A stretch of 64,000 nucleotides of DNA from Psychromarinibacter sp048262455 (GCA_048262455.1 JBLXFD010000007.1:92067-156066); one strand, 5' to 3'. Counted from the stretch's first letter, positions 52,309 to 60,769 are shown. The notes: generated by a model not told the origin, from the letters alone. A program made the numbers and translations.

Positions 52309-53022
52309 CTAGTCCAGCCGGCGCACGTGCAGCTGGTTGCCGATCTTCTTGGTCTCGAACCGCTTCAGCCCCTCCACCAGGTCCGACAGCTTGCGCTTGC
52401 CGTATGTGCGGGTGTCGAAGTCGGGGTTGTCGGCGGTGACGTACTGGCCCAGCTGGCCCAGCGCGTACCATTCGTCGTCCTGCTCGATCTTGTCCATCGC
52501 CTTCAGGATCAGCGGCACCGCCTCTGTGGGCGAGACCTTGGAAGAGGGCTGCGCGGGGCGGTCCGGGGTCGGCTCCGGCTCGTCCATGATGTTCTCGATC
52601 AGCACGAAGCGGTTGCAGACGTTGCGCAGGCTTTCCGGGGCCTTGCCCTCGCCGATGCCGATCACGTCCAGCCCCTGTTCGCGGATCCGGTTGGCCAGCG
52701 CGGTGAAGTCGCTGTCGGACGACACCAGTACGAAGCCGTCGAACCGCCCGGTGTGCAGGATGTCCATGGCGTCGATCACCAGTCCGATGTCGCTGGCGTT
52801 CTTGCCGATGGTATTGGCGGTCTCCTGGTGCGCCACCATCCCCAGCGCGCGCACCTCCTTGGACCAGGCGTTCAGCCGGCCCGAGGACCAGTCGCCGTAG
52901 ACCCGCCGCAGCGCCGGCTCGCCGAAGGAGGTGATCTCCTTCAGGATGGCGCTGGCGTACTTGGCGGGAATGTTGTCGGCGTCGATCAGGACGGCGTAAA
53001 GCGGGCGGACGCGGTCGGGCAT
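52309..53022 (-). CDS. NYN-domain (putative RNase) protein with OST-HTH/LOTUS tail
   Basis: A 237-aa protein. Residues 8-145 form a NYN/LabA-like PIN-fold domain: VLIDADNIPAKYA, KNASDIGLVIDAMDIL and GFVLVSSDSDFTALANRIRE, with the four acidic residues of the nuclease site. Residues 165-235 resemble an OST-HTH/LOTUS domain (ALGQLGQYVTADNPDFDTRTYG, GLKRFETKKIG). Probably an RNA-binding nuclease; targets unknown. Convergent with the TetR gene by 2 nt. Confidence 0.9.
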   Translation of the reverse strand: MPDRVRPLYAVLIDADNIPAKYASAILKEITSFGEPALRRVYGDWSSGRLNAWSKEVRALGMVAHQETANTIGKNASDIGLVIDAMDILHTGRFDGFVLVSSDSDFTALANRIREQGLDVIGIGEGKAPESLRNVCNRFVLIENIMDEPEPTPDRPAQPSSKVSPTEAVPLILKAMDKIEQDDEWYALGQLGQYVTADNPDFDTRTYGKRKLSDLVEGLKRFETKKIGNQLHVRRLD

Positions 53023-53054
53023 GGCGGCTTCCTTTCAGGCGGCGGCCGGCGCGG

Positions 53055-53549
53055 TCAGGGGGCGCCGGTCAGGTCGCGGTACATCACCAGCGCGTCGACC
53101 GGGCCCTCGCGGGGGTGGACGAAGGCGCCGGGCAGGCGCCCGACCACCTCGAACCCGGCCCGCTGCCAGGTCTCTACCGCGCGCCGGTTGGTGGCGACGA
53201 CGAAGTTGTACTGCATCGCCCGGTATCCCCGCGCGCGCGCCGTGTCCAGCGAATGCGCCAGCATCGCGCGGGCAACGCCGCGGTCCCGGGCGGCCTCTGC
53301 GGTGACGTAGGCGGCGTTGCACACATGCGCGCCGCCGCCGCCGTTGTTGCGCCGCAGCAGGTAGGTGCCCAGCACCGCGCCGTCCTCCTCGGACACGAAG
53401 ACCTCGTGGCCCGGCGCGCACCAGTAGGCCAGCGCTTCCGCCTCGGGAATGTCCGGGTCGATGGCGTAGGTGTCGCCGGCGCGGAACACCGGGCGCAGGA
53501 TCTCCCAGATCGCGGCCCGGTCCGCCGGGGACGCGGGGCGGATCGTCAA
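53055..53549 (-). CDS. GNAT family N-acetyltransferase
   Basis: A 164-aa GNAT protein: LTIRPASPADRAAIWEILRP at the start, AAYVTAEAARDRGVARAMLAH (acetyl-CoA loop) near residue 95, and NRRAVETWQRAGFEVVGRLP near 130. The start is a TTG that overlaps the formaldehyde dehydrogenase stop as TTGA, so it is translationally coupled to that gene. Acceptor unknown. Confidence 0.85.
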   Translation of the reverse strand: MTIRPASPADRAAIWEILRPVFRAGDTYAIDPDIPEAEALAYWCAPGHEVFVSEEDGAVLGTYLLRRNNGGGGAHVCNAAYVTAEAARDRGVARAMLAHSLDTARARGYRAMQYNFVVATNRRAVETWQRAGFEVVGRLPGAFVHPREGPVDALVMYRDLTGAP

Positions 53550-54658
53550 TAGACGACCACCGAGCGGATCGATTCCCCGGCGTGCATCAGGTCGAAGCCC
53601 TTGTTGATCTCGTCCAGCTTGAGGGTGTGGGTGATCATCGGGTCGATCTCGATCTTCCCCTCCATGTACCAGTCGACGATCTTCGGCACGTCGGTGCGCC
53701 CGCGAGCGCCGCCGAAGGCGGTACCCTTCCAGACCCGGCCGGTCACCAGCTGGAACGGCCGCGTTGCAATCTCGGCCCCGGCGGGGGCGACGCCGATGAT
53801 GATGCTCTCGCCCCAACCCTTGTGGGCGCATTCCAGCGCGGTGCGCATCACCTGCACGTTGCCCGTGGCGTCGAAGGTATAATCGGCGCCGCCCTTCGTG
53901 AGGTTCACGAGGTAGGGCACCAGGTCGCCCTCCACCTCGGAAGGGTTGACGAAGTCGGTCATGCCGAAGCGTTCGGCCATCGCCTTCTTATCGGGGTTCA
54001 GGTCGACGCCCACGATCTGGTCGGCCCCCGCCAGCCGCAGCCCCTGGATCACGTTCAGCCCGATGCCCCCCAGCCCGAAGACCACGGCGCGGCTGCCGAT
54101 CTCTACCTTGGCGGTGTTGATGACGGCGCCGATCCCGGTGGTGACGCCGCAGCCGATGTAGCAGATCTTGTCGAAGGGCGCGTCCTCGCGCACCTTGGCC
54201 AGCGCGATCTCGGGCAGGACCGTGTGGTTCGAGAAGGTCGAGCAGCCCATGTAGTGCAGGATCGGGTCGCCATCGAGGGTAGAGAAGCGGCTTGTGCCGT
54301 CGGGCATCTTGCCGGCGCCCTGGGTGGTGCGGATCGCCTGGCAGAGATTGGTCTTGGGGTTCAGGCAGTACTCGCACTCGCGGCACTCGGGGGTGTAGAG
54401 CGGGATCACGTGATCGCCCGGCTTCAGGCCGGTAACGCCTTCGCCCACCTCCATCACCACGCCCGCGCCCTCGTGGCCGAGGATGGCGGGAAACAGCCCC
54501 TCGGGGTCGGCGCCGGACAGGGTGAACTCGTCGGTGTGGCAGATGCCGGTGGCCTTCACCTCCACCAGCACCTCGCCGGCGCGGGGACCGTCAAGGTTGA
54601 CGTCCATGATTTCAAGCGGTTGTCCGGCGGCGGTGGCGACTGCGGCGCGGGTTTTCAT
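53546..54658 (-). CDS. adhI: S-(hydroxymethyl)glutathione dehydrogenase / class III alcohol dehydrogenase
   Basis: A 370-aa zinc alcohol dehydrogenase. Catalytic zinc ligands are in ATGICHTDEF and LGHEGAGVV, structural zinc ligands in CRECEYCLNPKTNLC, and the NAD motif is GLGGIGLNVIQG near residue 195. The class III features (GCSTFSNHTVLPEIALAK, THTLKLDEINKGFDLMH) are present. It oxidises the glutathione adduct of formaldehyde, useful with methylated substrates. GGAGG precedes the chosen ATG. No S-formylglutathione hydrolase is adjacent. Confidence 0.95.
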   Translation of the reverse strand: MKTRAAVATAAGQPLEIMDVNLDGPRAGEVLVEVKATGICHTDEFTLSGADPEGLFPAILGHEGAGVVMEVGEGVTGLKPGDHVIPLYTPECRECEYCLNPKTNLCQAIRTTQGAGKMPDGTSRFSTLDGDPILHYMGCSTFSNHTVLPEIALAKVREDAPFDKICYIGCGVTTGIGAVINTAKVEIGSRAVVFGLGGIGLNVIQGLRLAGADQIVGVDLNPDKKAMAERFGMTDFVNPSEVEGDLVPYLVNLTKGGADYTFDATGNVQVMRTALECAHKGWGESIIIGVAPAGAEIATRPFQLVTGRVWKGTAFGGARGRTDVPKIVDWYMEGKIEIDPMITHTLKLDEINKGFDLMHAGESIRSVVVY

Positions 54659-54735
54659 CTTTGGCCTCCAAGCACTATCTGTTGCGGGGAGCCTGTGCCA
54701 CGGGCTTCGGATTTGCAACTCTCGGGGAGGAAATC

Positions 54736-55014
54736 ATGAAAGCCGTTCTGTTCTGTACCGCAGCCGTGCTGACCACCGCCTGCGCCCCGCAGCCGGGGGG
54801 AGAGACCCCGCCCGCCTCGCCGCCCGAGGCCTGCGCTGCCGCGGCCTACCGCGACTACATCGGCCGCCCCGCCTCGTCGCTGGACGGGGTGCGGTTCTCG
54901 CAGCCGGTGCGGGTGATCGGGCCGGGGGACGCGGTGACGATGGACTTCAATCCGCGGCGCCTGAACTTCAAGTACGACGGCTCCGGCACGATCTACAGCG
55001 TCACCTGCGGGTGA
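54736..55014 (+). CDS. I78 family peptidase-inhibitor lipoprotein
   Basis: A 92-aa lipoprotein: signal peptide with lipobox LTTAC (Cys16), then Pro-rich linker and an I78-type domain AYRDYIGRPASSLDGVRF, VRVIGPGDAVTMDF and RLNFKYDGSGTIYSVTCG, the family ending. The two Cys (about 33 and 91) likely form a disulfide. Expected to sit in the outer membrane or periplasm and inhibit a serine or other protease. GGGGAGG fixes the start. Confidence 0.85.
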   Translation: MKAVLFCTAAVLTTACAPQPGGETPPASPPEACAAAAYRDYIGRPASSLDGVRFSQPVRVIGPGDAVTMDFNPRRLNFKYDGSGTIYSVTCG

Positions 55015-55016
55015 AT

Positions 55017-55463
55017 CTACTGGCGATAGGCCCTGTGGCAGCTGCCGCAGGAGGCGCCGATAAGCTGCAGGGCGGGGCCGAGGTCGCCTTGGCCTCTCAG
55101 ACCCGCTGCCGCGTTGCGCGAACTGGCCGCCAGCTGGTCGGCGAGGAGGGTGAAGGACTCCCACTCGGTCCAGATCGCGGCCTTCGCCTCCGACGCCGGG
55201 TGAAGCTGCCTTGGCCCGAACAGCGCGGGGATCTGCCGCGCTTCCGCGCCCACCCGGTCGAGGGCGGCCCGCGCCGTGGCGGGGTCGAAGGCGCGCTGAC
55301 CCTTGGCCATGTCGCCCAGCGTCTTCATGTGGGCGGCCATCCGCTTCATGCCGTCCATCCGCGCCTGCACCGCCGGATTGTCGACGCCGCTTTGGGCGGT
55401 GGCGGTGGCGGCGATGGCGCCAGCCCCCAGAGAGAGGGCGACGAGAAAGTGGCGGAGTTTCAT
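55017..55463 (-). CDS. Cytochrome c' (class II c-type cytochrome)
   Basis: A 148-aa periplasmic cytochrome: signal peptide MKLRHFLVALSLGAGAIAAT, a four-helix bundle (ARMDGMKRMAAHMKTLGDMA, with the Met/axial region) and a C-terminal heme site CGSCHRAY, the layout of cytochrome c'. These bind NO and protect against nitrosative stress. The start is ATG 55463; earlier in-frame residues do not match the family. Divergent from imuB. Confidence 0.9.
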   Translation of the reverse strand: MKLRHFLVALSLGAGAIAATATAQSGVDNPAVQARMDGMKRMAAHMKTLGDMAKGQRAFDPATARAALDRVGAEARQIPALFGPRQLHPASEAKAAIWTEWESFTLLADQLAASSRNAAAGLRGQGDLGPALQLIGASCGSCHRAYRQ

Positions 55464-55607
55464 TCCTGAAGATTCCTTCTGGCTAAGTGGCGCGGTCGCA
55501 GAAGATACGGGTAAGCCGCGCCGCAAAGACGACCCGAGCGGGAAAACTTTCCGTGACCGCCCGGCGCCAGAGCCCCTCGACAGGCCGGGGCGACTCGGCC
55601 TAAGACG

Positions 55608-55622
55608 GAACAAAGTGTGAAC
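55608..55622 (+). promoter_or_regulatory. LexA/SOS box of imuB
   Basis: GAAC-AAAGTGT-GAAC is a perfect direct-repeat LexA box of the alphaproteobacterial type (GTTC-N7-GTTC on the other strand), ending 13 nt before the imuB ATG. Confidence 0.9.
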
Positions 55623-55635
55623 ATGGAGCTGCCCC

Positions 55636-57285
55636 ATGTCCCGCCGCCGTATCCTATCGCTGTGGTTTCCACGGCTCGCTGCCGAACGTCTGCTGCGCAG
55701 TGATCCGGGGAACTGCGACGCCCCCTTTGCCGTGGTCGAGGACCGCGGCAACGCGCAGGTGCTCGCCTCGCTGTCGCGCCCGGCCTCGGCCGAGGGGCTT
55801 CGGCCTGGCCAGCCGCTGCGCGATGCCCAGGCGATGTGCCCGGGCCTGCTGACCCGGCTGGCCAACCCCCATGCCGACGCCGCCTTTCTGGCTGCCCTGC
55901 GCCGCTGGGCCGGGAAGTTCTCTCCCTGGGTGGCAGAGGAACCGCCGGCGGGGCTGATCGTGGACCTGACCGGCTGCGCGCACCTGTTCGGCGGAGAGGG
56001 CCCGCTGATCGCGCAGGTCGAGGACGACTGCGAGGATCTCGGCCTCAGCGTGCAGGTGGGCATCGCCGACACCGTGGGCGCGGCCTGGGCGCTGGCGCGC
56101 TATGCCGGGCGGCAGGCCCATGCCACGCGCTCCGGCGACGCCATCGACCAAGAGGCCTATGCCACCCGCGCCCGCGCCGCCCGGCGCCGGGCCTGGGAAC
56201 GCGGCGGCGCGGGGCCCGAGGCGGCGGCGGGGGACCGGCTGCGCATCGCGCCGCCCGGCCGGACCCACAGCGTGCTGGCGCCGCTGCCGGTGGCCGCGCT
56301 GCGGGTGCCGGAGGAAACGGTGACGGCGCTGTCGCGGCTGGGGCTGCGCTGCATCGGCGACCTGACGGGAATGCCCCGCGCCGCCCTGGCCCGCCGCTTT
56401 GGCCGCGGTCTCGTGGACCGGCTGGACCAGGCCCTTGGCGGCGCGCCGGAACCGGTCTCGCCCGCCCGCCCCCCGCTGCACTTCGCGGTGCGGCTGACCC
56501 TGCCCGACCCGATCGGGCTGGACGAGGATGTCATGGCCGCCATCGACCGGCTGCTGCCGGAACTGGAATCGCGGCTGGTGGCCAAGGGGCGGGGGGCGCG
56601 GCGGCTGCGGCTGCAGGTGTTCCGCGCCGACAATACCATGCAGACGGTGGAGCTGGGGCTGGCGCGCCCCTCTGCCAGCCCCGACCGCATCCGCCCGCTG
56701 CTGATGATGAAGCTGGACGAGATCGATGCGGGCTATGGCATCGACTGCGTCCGCATCGAGGCCCACGTGACCGAGCCGGTGCACGCGCTGCAGCACCGGG
56801 GCCACATGGAGGCCGCCGCCGACGCGGTGCGGCGGCTGAAGTCCGACGTGCGGCTGGACGATCTTGTCGGCCGGCTGGGCGCCCGGGTGGGGCTGGAGGC
56901 GCTGACCCGCGCCCACCCGGCCGACAGCCACATCCCCGAGAAGACCTTTCACCGGGTCGCCGCCGCCTGGTCCGAGCCTGCGCGCGACTGGCCGCGCCCG
57001 CCGGTGCCGCGCCCGCTGGTGATCTGGCGGCCCGAGCCCGTCAGCGCCCCCGACCGCCCGCGCCCCCCTGCCAGCTTCCGCTGGCGCGGCCGCACCCTGG
57101 CCGCCACCGATGCCGCCGGGCCAGAACGGATCGCGCCGGAATGGTGGCTGGACGAGCCGGAGTGGCGCAGCGGCGTGCGCGACTACTGGCAGGTGACGGC
57201 AGAGACGGGAGAGCGGCTGTGGATCTACTACGCCCACGGCGGCACCATGTCGGGCGGCTGGTTCTGCCAGGGCCGTTTCGCCTGA
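55636..57285 (+). CDS. imuB: DNA polymerase Y-family protein ImuB
   Basis: A 549-aa Y-family polymerase homologue. It begins RRRILSLWFPRLAAERLLRS, the ImuB start; the catalytic acidic residues of active DinB enzymes are not evident (LIVDLTGCAHLFGGE lacks the S-x-D-E). ALSRLGLRCIGDLTGMPRAA is the helix-hairpin-helix and the C-terminal part is the ImuB extension ending WFCQGRFA. ImuB is the non-catalytic hub that brings DnaE2 and ImuA to lesions via the beta clamp. Here neither imuA nor dnaE2 is adjacent, though the LexA box shows DNA-damage control. Confidence 0.92.
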   Translation: MSRRRILSLWFPRLAAERLLRSDPGNCDAPFAVVEDRGNAQVLASLSRPASAEGLRPGQPLRDAQAMCPGLLTRLANPHADAAFLAALRRWAGKFSPWVAEEPPAGLIVDLTGCAHLFGGEGPLIAQVEDDCEDLGLSVQVGIADTVGAAWALARYAGRQAHATRSGDAIDQEAYATRARAARRRAWERGGAGPEAAAGDRLRIAPPGRTHSVLAPLPVAALRVPEETVTALSRLGLRCIGDLTGMPRAALARRFGRGLVDRLDQALGGAPEPVSPARPPLHFAVRLTLPDPIGLDEDVMAAIDRLLPELESRLVAKGRGARRLRLQVFRADNTMQTVELGLARPSASPDRIRPLLMMKLDEIDAGYGIDCVRIEAHVTEPVHALQHRGHMEAAADAVRRLKSDVRLDDLVGRLGARVGLEALTRAHPADSHIPEKTFHRVAAAWSEPARDWPRPPVPRPLVIWRPEPVSAPDRPRPPASFRWRGRTLAATDAAGPERIAPEWWLDEPEWRSGVRDYWQVTAETGERLWIYYAHGGTMSGGWFCQGRFA

Positions 57286-57298
57286 GCCCCGAAACGCG

Positions 57299-57325
57299 AA
57301 AGACCCGCCGGGATGGCGGGCCTTT
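57299..57325 (+). terminator. Terminator hairpin of imuB (unit A)
   Basis: AAAGACCCGCC (57299-57309) pairs with GGCGGGCCTTT (57315-57325), 5-nt loop, one mismatch, 14 nt after the imuB stop; the T-run is short. Confidence 0.75.
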
Positions 57326-57337
57326 CTGCGTATCTTC

Positions 57338-57381
57338 CCGGTCGGACGGACTGGGTGGGGGCTATGAAGCCGTCCGGCCGG
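57338..57381 (+). ncRNA. Hairpin A with conserved loop (possible small RNA or cis element)
   Basis: A 12-bp stem (57338-57349 CCGGTCGGACGG, 57370-57381 CCGTCCGGCCGG, one G-U) presents the loop ACTGGGTGGGGGCTATGAAG (57350-57369). The identical loop sits on a different stem at 57574-57605. Strand is not certain; the forward orientation follows the terminators. Confidence 0.4.
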
Positions 57382-57516
57382 GGGTGTTCGCTACGCTTGC
57401 AGGACCGTTTTGCCCTTGCTCCGTGGCACAAGAAGGGAAGCGCCGCGCCCGGGGCGGGGTCTTTTCGTGGCGGGATCGGGGCAGGGTGATTGCACGGCGC
57501 GGGGCGGCCAAACGCG

Positions 57517-57543
57517 AAAGGCCCGCCACGGGGGCGGGCCTTT
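57517..57543 (+). terminator. Terminator hairpin (unit B)
   Basis: AAAGGCCCGCC (57517-57527) pairs perfectly with GGCGGGCCTTT (57533-57543). Same design as unit A, with the unit A mismatch repaired. Confidence 0.75.
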
Positions 57544-57573
57544 CGGCGAAGGAAGCGAGCGGGCCATCCGGAC

Positions 57574-57605
57574 CGGCGGACTGGGTGGGGGCTATGAAGC
57601 CGCCG
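57574..57605 (+). ncRNA. Hairpin B with conserved loop (possible small RNA or cis element)
   Basis: Six-bp stem CGGCGG (57574-57579) / CCGCCG (57600-57605) presenting the same 20-nt loop (57580-57599) as hairpin A. Compared with A (GGACGG/CCGTCC) the stem bases changed on both sides, keeping the pairing. Confidence 0.4.
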
Positions 57606-57751
57606 CCCCGTGTGGTCCCGCTCGCGACAACAACAGGTATGACGGCCGTACAAGGCGCCGGCAGGGTGCCGCCGCGTCGGGGCAGGGGTCTTTTCGCGGC
57701 AGGATTGCGGCCGCGCTTGATTTCACCCGCGCGAGTCGCCAAGCTTCGGCC

Positions 57752-58096
57752 ATGACGATCCAGACCCCGACCCCCTTCTCGGCCCGGCGCATACCAGAGC
57801 AGGTATCGTTCGACCGCAAGGAACTGGGCCTGATCCTCGGCCTCTACGGGCGCATGGTCGCCGCCGGCGAATGGCGTGACTACGGCATTTCCAACCTGCG
57901 CGAGGTGGCGGTCTTCTCGATCTTCCGCCGCACGGCCGAACGCCCGATCTACCGCGTGGAAAAGACCCCCCGGCTGCGGCTGCGGCAGGGGCAGTACGCG
58001 GTGATCGGCATGGACGGGCAGGTGCTGAAGCGCGGGCACGACCTGAAGACCGTGCTGCGGGTGCTGGAACGCAAGATGATCCGGATCGTCGAATAG
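57752..58096 (+). CDS. DUF2794 family protein
   Basis: A 114-aa protein: VSFDRKELGLILGLYGRMVA, GEWRDYGISNLREVAVFSIF and KTPRLRLRQGQYAVIGMDGQ are the DUF2794 blocks. A small cytoplasmic protein found across alphaproteobacteria, function unknown. The start ATG 57752 gives the family N terminus; the long upstream open frame is the structured repeat region. Convergent with udgX by 1 nt. Confidence 0.9.
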   Translation: MTIQTPTPFSARRIPEQVSFDRKELGLILGLYGRMVAAGEWRDYGISNLREVAVFSIFRRTAERPIYRVEKTPRLRLRQGQYAVIGMDGQVLKRGHDLKTVLRVLERKMIRIVE

Positions 58097-58097
58097 C

Positions 58098-59534
58098 TCA
58101 GGCCAGCCGGCGCGCGACCTCTTCCAGGTCGGCCCGGAACAGGGCGGTCTCGTCCTGCTTGCGCGCCGCGTCGGGGATGCGCAGCAGGAACGATGGATGC
58201 ACGGTCACGAAGACCGGCCCGTGCGCCGTCTCCTCGATCCGGCCGCGCCGCTTCAGCAGCCCCTCGCGCCGGCCCGTCAGGCTTTGCAGCGCGGTGGCGC
58301 CCATGGACAGGATCAGTTCGGGTTTCACCAGCCGGATCTCGGACTCCAGCCACCACTTGCACTGCTCGATCTCGGTCCGGTTGGGCGGCTGGTGCAGCCG
58401 GCGCTTGCCCGTGCGCTTGAACTTGAAGTGCTTGACCGCGTTCGTGACGTAGGCGGCGGACCGGTCCAGCCCCGCCTCGGCGGCGATCGTGTCGAACATG
58501 CGCCCGGCGGGGCCGACGAAGGGACGGCCCTCCAGGTCCTCCTGGTCGCCCGGCTGCTCGCCCACCACCATCAGGCGCGCGTCCTGCGGCCCCTCGCCGG
58601 GCACCACCTGGGTGGCGTCGCGGTAAAGCGGGCAGCGGGTGCATCCCGCCATCCGGCAGCGCAGATCGGAAAGGGTGGCCACGTCTTCCATCGCGGGAGC
58701 AACGCGCGCGGCGGCCAGGCGGTTTCCGATCCGTTCGGCCCGCAGCGGCGGCAGCGAGGGCGCGGCCGCCTGCATCTCGCGCGCGCGGGCGTCGGCGGTG
58801 GCGATCAGGTCGGGGATGTGACGTGCCTCGGGCAGGTTCTTCCAGTACTTGCGCGGCATCTCCGAGGTCATCGCCTGCACCTTCAGCCGCGCGGGGTTGA
58901 AGATGTTGCGGAAGTAGGTGCCCCAAAGCTCCTCTGCCGCGTCCTCGGGCAGCTCCGGCCGCGGCTCTCCCGCGGTGAAGGACAGCGCGCCGTCCTTGAG
59001 ACGCGCGGTGACGTCGGGGGTGGCGATGATCCAGTCCATGTCGGCGAAGCGGCGGGTGAAGAAGGGGGCGGTCGGCTCCACCGTGTGGTGCGTCGGCTCG
59101 AACCAGGCGGCGAAGGCGCGGCGCGGGGTCTCGGCGCCGATGTCGCGGAAGCGCACGAAGGCCTTCATCTTGTGGGCGCAGCGGTTCACCGCCTTCTCCA
59201 TCATCCGCAGCCGCGCAAGGTCGGCGTCGCCCCGGTCGCCCATCAGGCCGGGGCTGTCCATCAGTCGCCAGAGCATGTGGTACAGCCGCGCGAACCGCTC
59301 GGGGTCGGCGTGCCAGACCACCCGGTCGGCCATGTCGACGAAGGCACGGGGCACGCGGATGGCGGGATCGGGGGGCGGCGTGGGGGCGGCATCGCCGGCG
59401 AAAAGGTCTGCCTGCGGCGCGGCATCCCACAGCCAGAGCGCCTGCTCCGGCCGCACCCGCTGGGCCAGCAGCCCGCGCGCGGCGCGGCGCCAGGCATCGG
59501 CGGTTCCGATCCGGGGCAGGCGAAGGGTCTGCAT
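58098..59534 (-). CDS. DUF4130 - UdgX family uracil-DNA binding fusion
   Basis: A 478-aa fusion. Residues 1-260 are the DUF4130/TIGR03915 domain (DPERFARLYHMLWRLMDSPG, HHTVEPTAPFFTRRFADMDW, MPRKYWKNLPEA). Residues 285-478 are UdgX, a family 4-like uracil-DNA glycosylase: CTRCPLYRD Fe-S cysteines, motif 1 GEQPGDQEDLEGRPFVGPAG, the UdgX-specific KRRLHQPP loop whose His links covalently to the uracil site, and motif 3 HPSFLLR. It should trap abasic/uracil DNA. Its ATG overlaps the radical SAM stop by 1 nt. Confidence 0.92.
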   Translation of the reverse strand: MQTLRLPRIGTADAWRRAARGLLAQRVRPEQALWLWDAAPQADLFAGDAAPTPPPDPAIRVPRAFVDMADRVVWHADPERFARLYHMLWRLMDSPGLMGDRGDADLARLRMMEKAVNRCAHKMKAFVRFRDIGAETPRRAFAAWFEPTHHTVEPTAPFFTRRFADMDWIIATPDVTARLKDGALSFTAGEPRPELPEDAAEELWGTYFRNIFNPARLKVQAMTSEMPRKYWKNLPEARHIPDLIATADARAREMQAAAPSLPPLRAERIGNRLAAARVAPAMEDVATLSDLRCRMAGCTRCPLYRDATQVVPGEGPQDARLMVVGEQPGDQEDLEGRPFVGPAGRMFDTIAAEAGLDRSAAYVTNAVKHFKFKRTGKRRLHQPPNRTEIEQCKWWLESEIRLVKPELILSMGATALQSLTGRREGLLKRRGRIEETAHGPVFVTVHPSFLLRIPDAARKQDETALFRADLEEVARRLA

Positions 59535-60766
59535 CAGAACAGGGAAAGCTGTTCCGGCGGCGGCGCGAAGCGGGCGCGTAGGTCGGCGCTGTCAGTCAAC
59601 GCGCCGGGGCGCCAGTCTGCCAGCACGATGAACGGCCGTGCGTTCTTCAGGTTCGCGCCCATGCGCTGCAGGTCCTCGTGCCGCAGCGTGCGGTGCCGCC
59701 GCGTCGTCAGGATACGCCCCACGGTCTTGGTGCCGAAGCCCGGCACCCGCAACAGCAGCTCGCGGTCGGCGGTCTGCACCTTCACCGGGAAACTCTGCCG
59801 GTTCGCCAGCGCCCAGGCAAGCTTCGGGTCGACCGCGAGGTCGAGGTTGCCATCGGGCTGCGCCGCCGTGATCTCGTCCACCCCGAAGGCGTAGAACCGC
59901 AGCAGCCAGTCCGCCTGGTACAGCCGGTGTTCCCGCTGCAGCGGCGGGCGGATCAGCGGCAGCTTGGCGCTGCTGTCGGGGATCGGCGAGAAAGCGGAGT
60001 AGTAGACCCGCTTCAGCCCGTAGTCGCCGTAAAGCCGGGTGGACTGGCCAAGGATCGTTCGGTCGGTAGAGGCGTCGGCCCCCACGATCACCTGCGTCGA
60101 CTGCCCGGCAGGCGCGAACTTCTTCGGCCGTTTGCCGCGGTGGCTGACGTCCTTCGAGGCGGCGCGGCGGACCTTCACGTCGTCCATGGCTGCGCGGATC
60201 GTCACTGCGTCCTTTTCCGGCGCATAGGCGGCCAGCGCGGTCTCTGTCGGCAGTTCGACGTTGATCGACAGGCGGTCGGCGTAAAGCCCCGCCTGCTCCA
60301 CCAGTTCCGGCGCGGCGTCGGGAATGGTCTTGAGGTGGATATAGCCGCGGAAATTCTCGCGCTCGCGCAGCAGGCGGGCGATCTGGACCATGTCCTCCAT
60401 CGTCTTGTCCGGCGAGCGGATGATGCCGGAGGACAGGAACAGCCCCTCGATGTAGTTGCGCCGGTAGAACTCGGTGGTCAGCGTCACCACCTCCTCGGGC
60501 GTGAAGCGCGCGCGGGGGGTGTTGGAGGAAACGCGGTTCACGCAATAGGCGCAATCGTAGATGCAGAAGTTCGTCATCAGGATCTTCAGCAGCGAGATGC
60601 AGCGGCCGTCGGGCGCGTAGGCGTGGCAGATGCCCGAGCCCTCGGTCGAGCCGAGGCCCTTGCCGTCGCGGCTGTCGCGGCGGGTGGTGCCGGAGGACGC
60701 GCAGGAGGCATCGTACCGCGCGGCGTCGGACAGGATGGCGAGTTTTTCTTGAAGCGTGCGGGACAT
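59534..60766 (-). CDS. Radical SAM DNA modification/repair protein (TIGR03916 type)
   Basis: A 410-aa radical SAM enzyme: the cluster motif CIYDCAYCVNR near residue 70 (Cx3Cx2C), GSGICHAYAPDGRCISLLK before it, and SSGIIRSPDKTMEDM after it. The C terminus has a helix-hairpin-helix (LLRVPGFGTKTVGRIL) for DNA binding. It resembles spore photoproduct lyase-like enzymes and is known to pair with UdgX. Start MSRTLQEKLAIL (60766) is used because an upstream in-frame ATG (60775) lies inside the LexA box. Chemistry unknown. Confidence 0.9.
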   Translation of the reverse strand: MSRTLQEKLAILSDAARYDASCASSGTTRRDSRDGKGLGSTEGSGICHAYAPDGRCISLLKILMTNFCIYDCAYCVNRVSSNTPRARFTPEEVVTLTTEFYRRNYIEGLFLSSGIIRSPDKTMEDMVQIARLLRERENFRGYIHLKTIPDAAPELVEQAGLYADRLSINVELPTETALAAYAPEKDAVTIRAAMDDVKVRRAASKDVSHRGKRPKKFAPAGQSTQVIVGADASTDRTILGQSTRLYGDYGLKRVYYSAFSPIPDSSAKLPLIRPPLQREHRLYQADWLLRFYAFGVDEITAAQPDGNLDLAVDPKLAWALANRQSFPVKVQTADRELLLRVPGFGTKTVGRILTTRRHRTLRHEDLQRMGANLKNARPFIVLADWRPGALTDSADLRARFAPPPEQLSLF

Positions 60767-60769
60767 ACC

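Larger units (their letters stand above)
57291..57705. repeat. Tandemly duplicated structured intergenic element
   Basis: Two related units, 57291-57476 and 57509-57705, fill the 466-nt gap between imuB and the DUF2794 gene. Each has, in order: AACGCGAAAG start, a terminator hairpin, a hairpin with an identical 20-nt loop, about 75-85 nt of less conserved sequence, and a GGGGTCTTTTCG-Y-GGC box (57456 and 57685). The period is 229-230 nt for the hairpin and box. No protein-coding potential is apparent. Confidence 0.8.

Noticed and set aside
57410..57751. N-terminal extension of the DUF2794 protein through the repeat region
   Set aside because: The extension translates into Arg/Gly-rich low-complexity sequence from the hairpin units, and the family N terminus begins at 57752.
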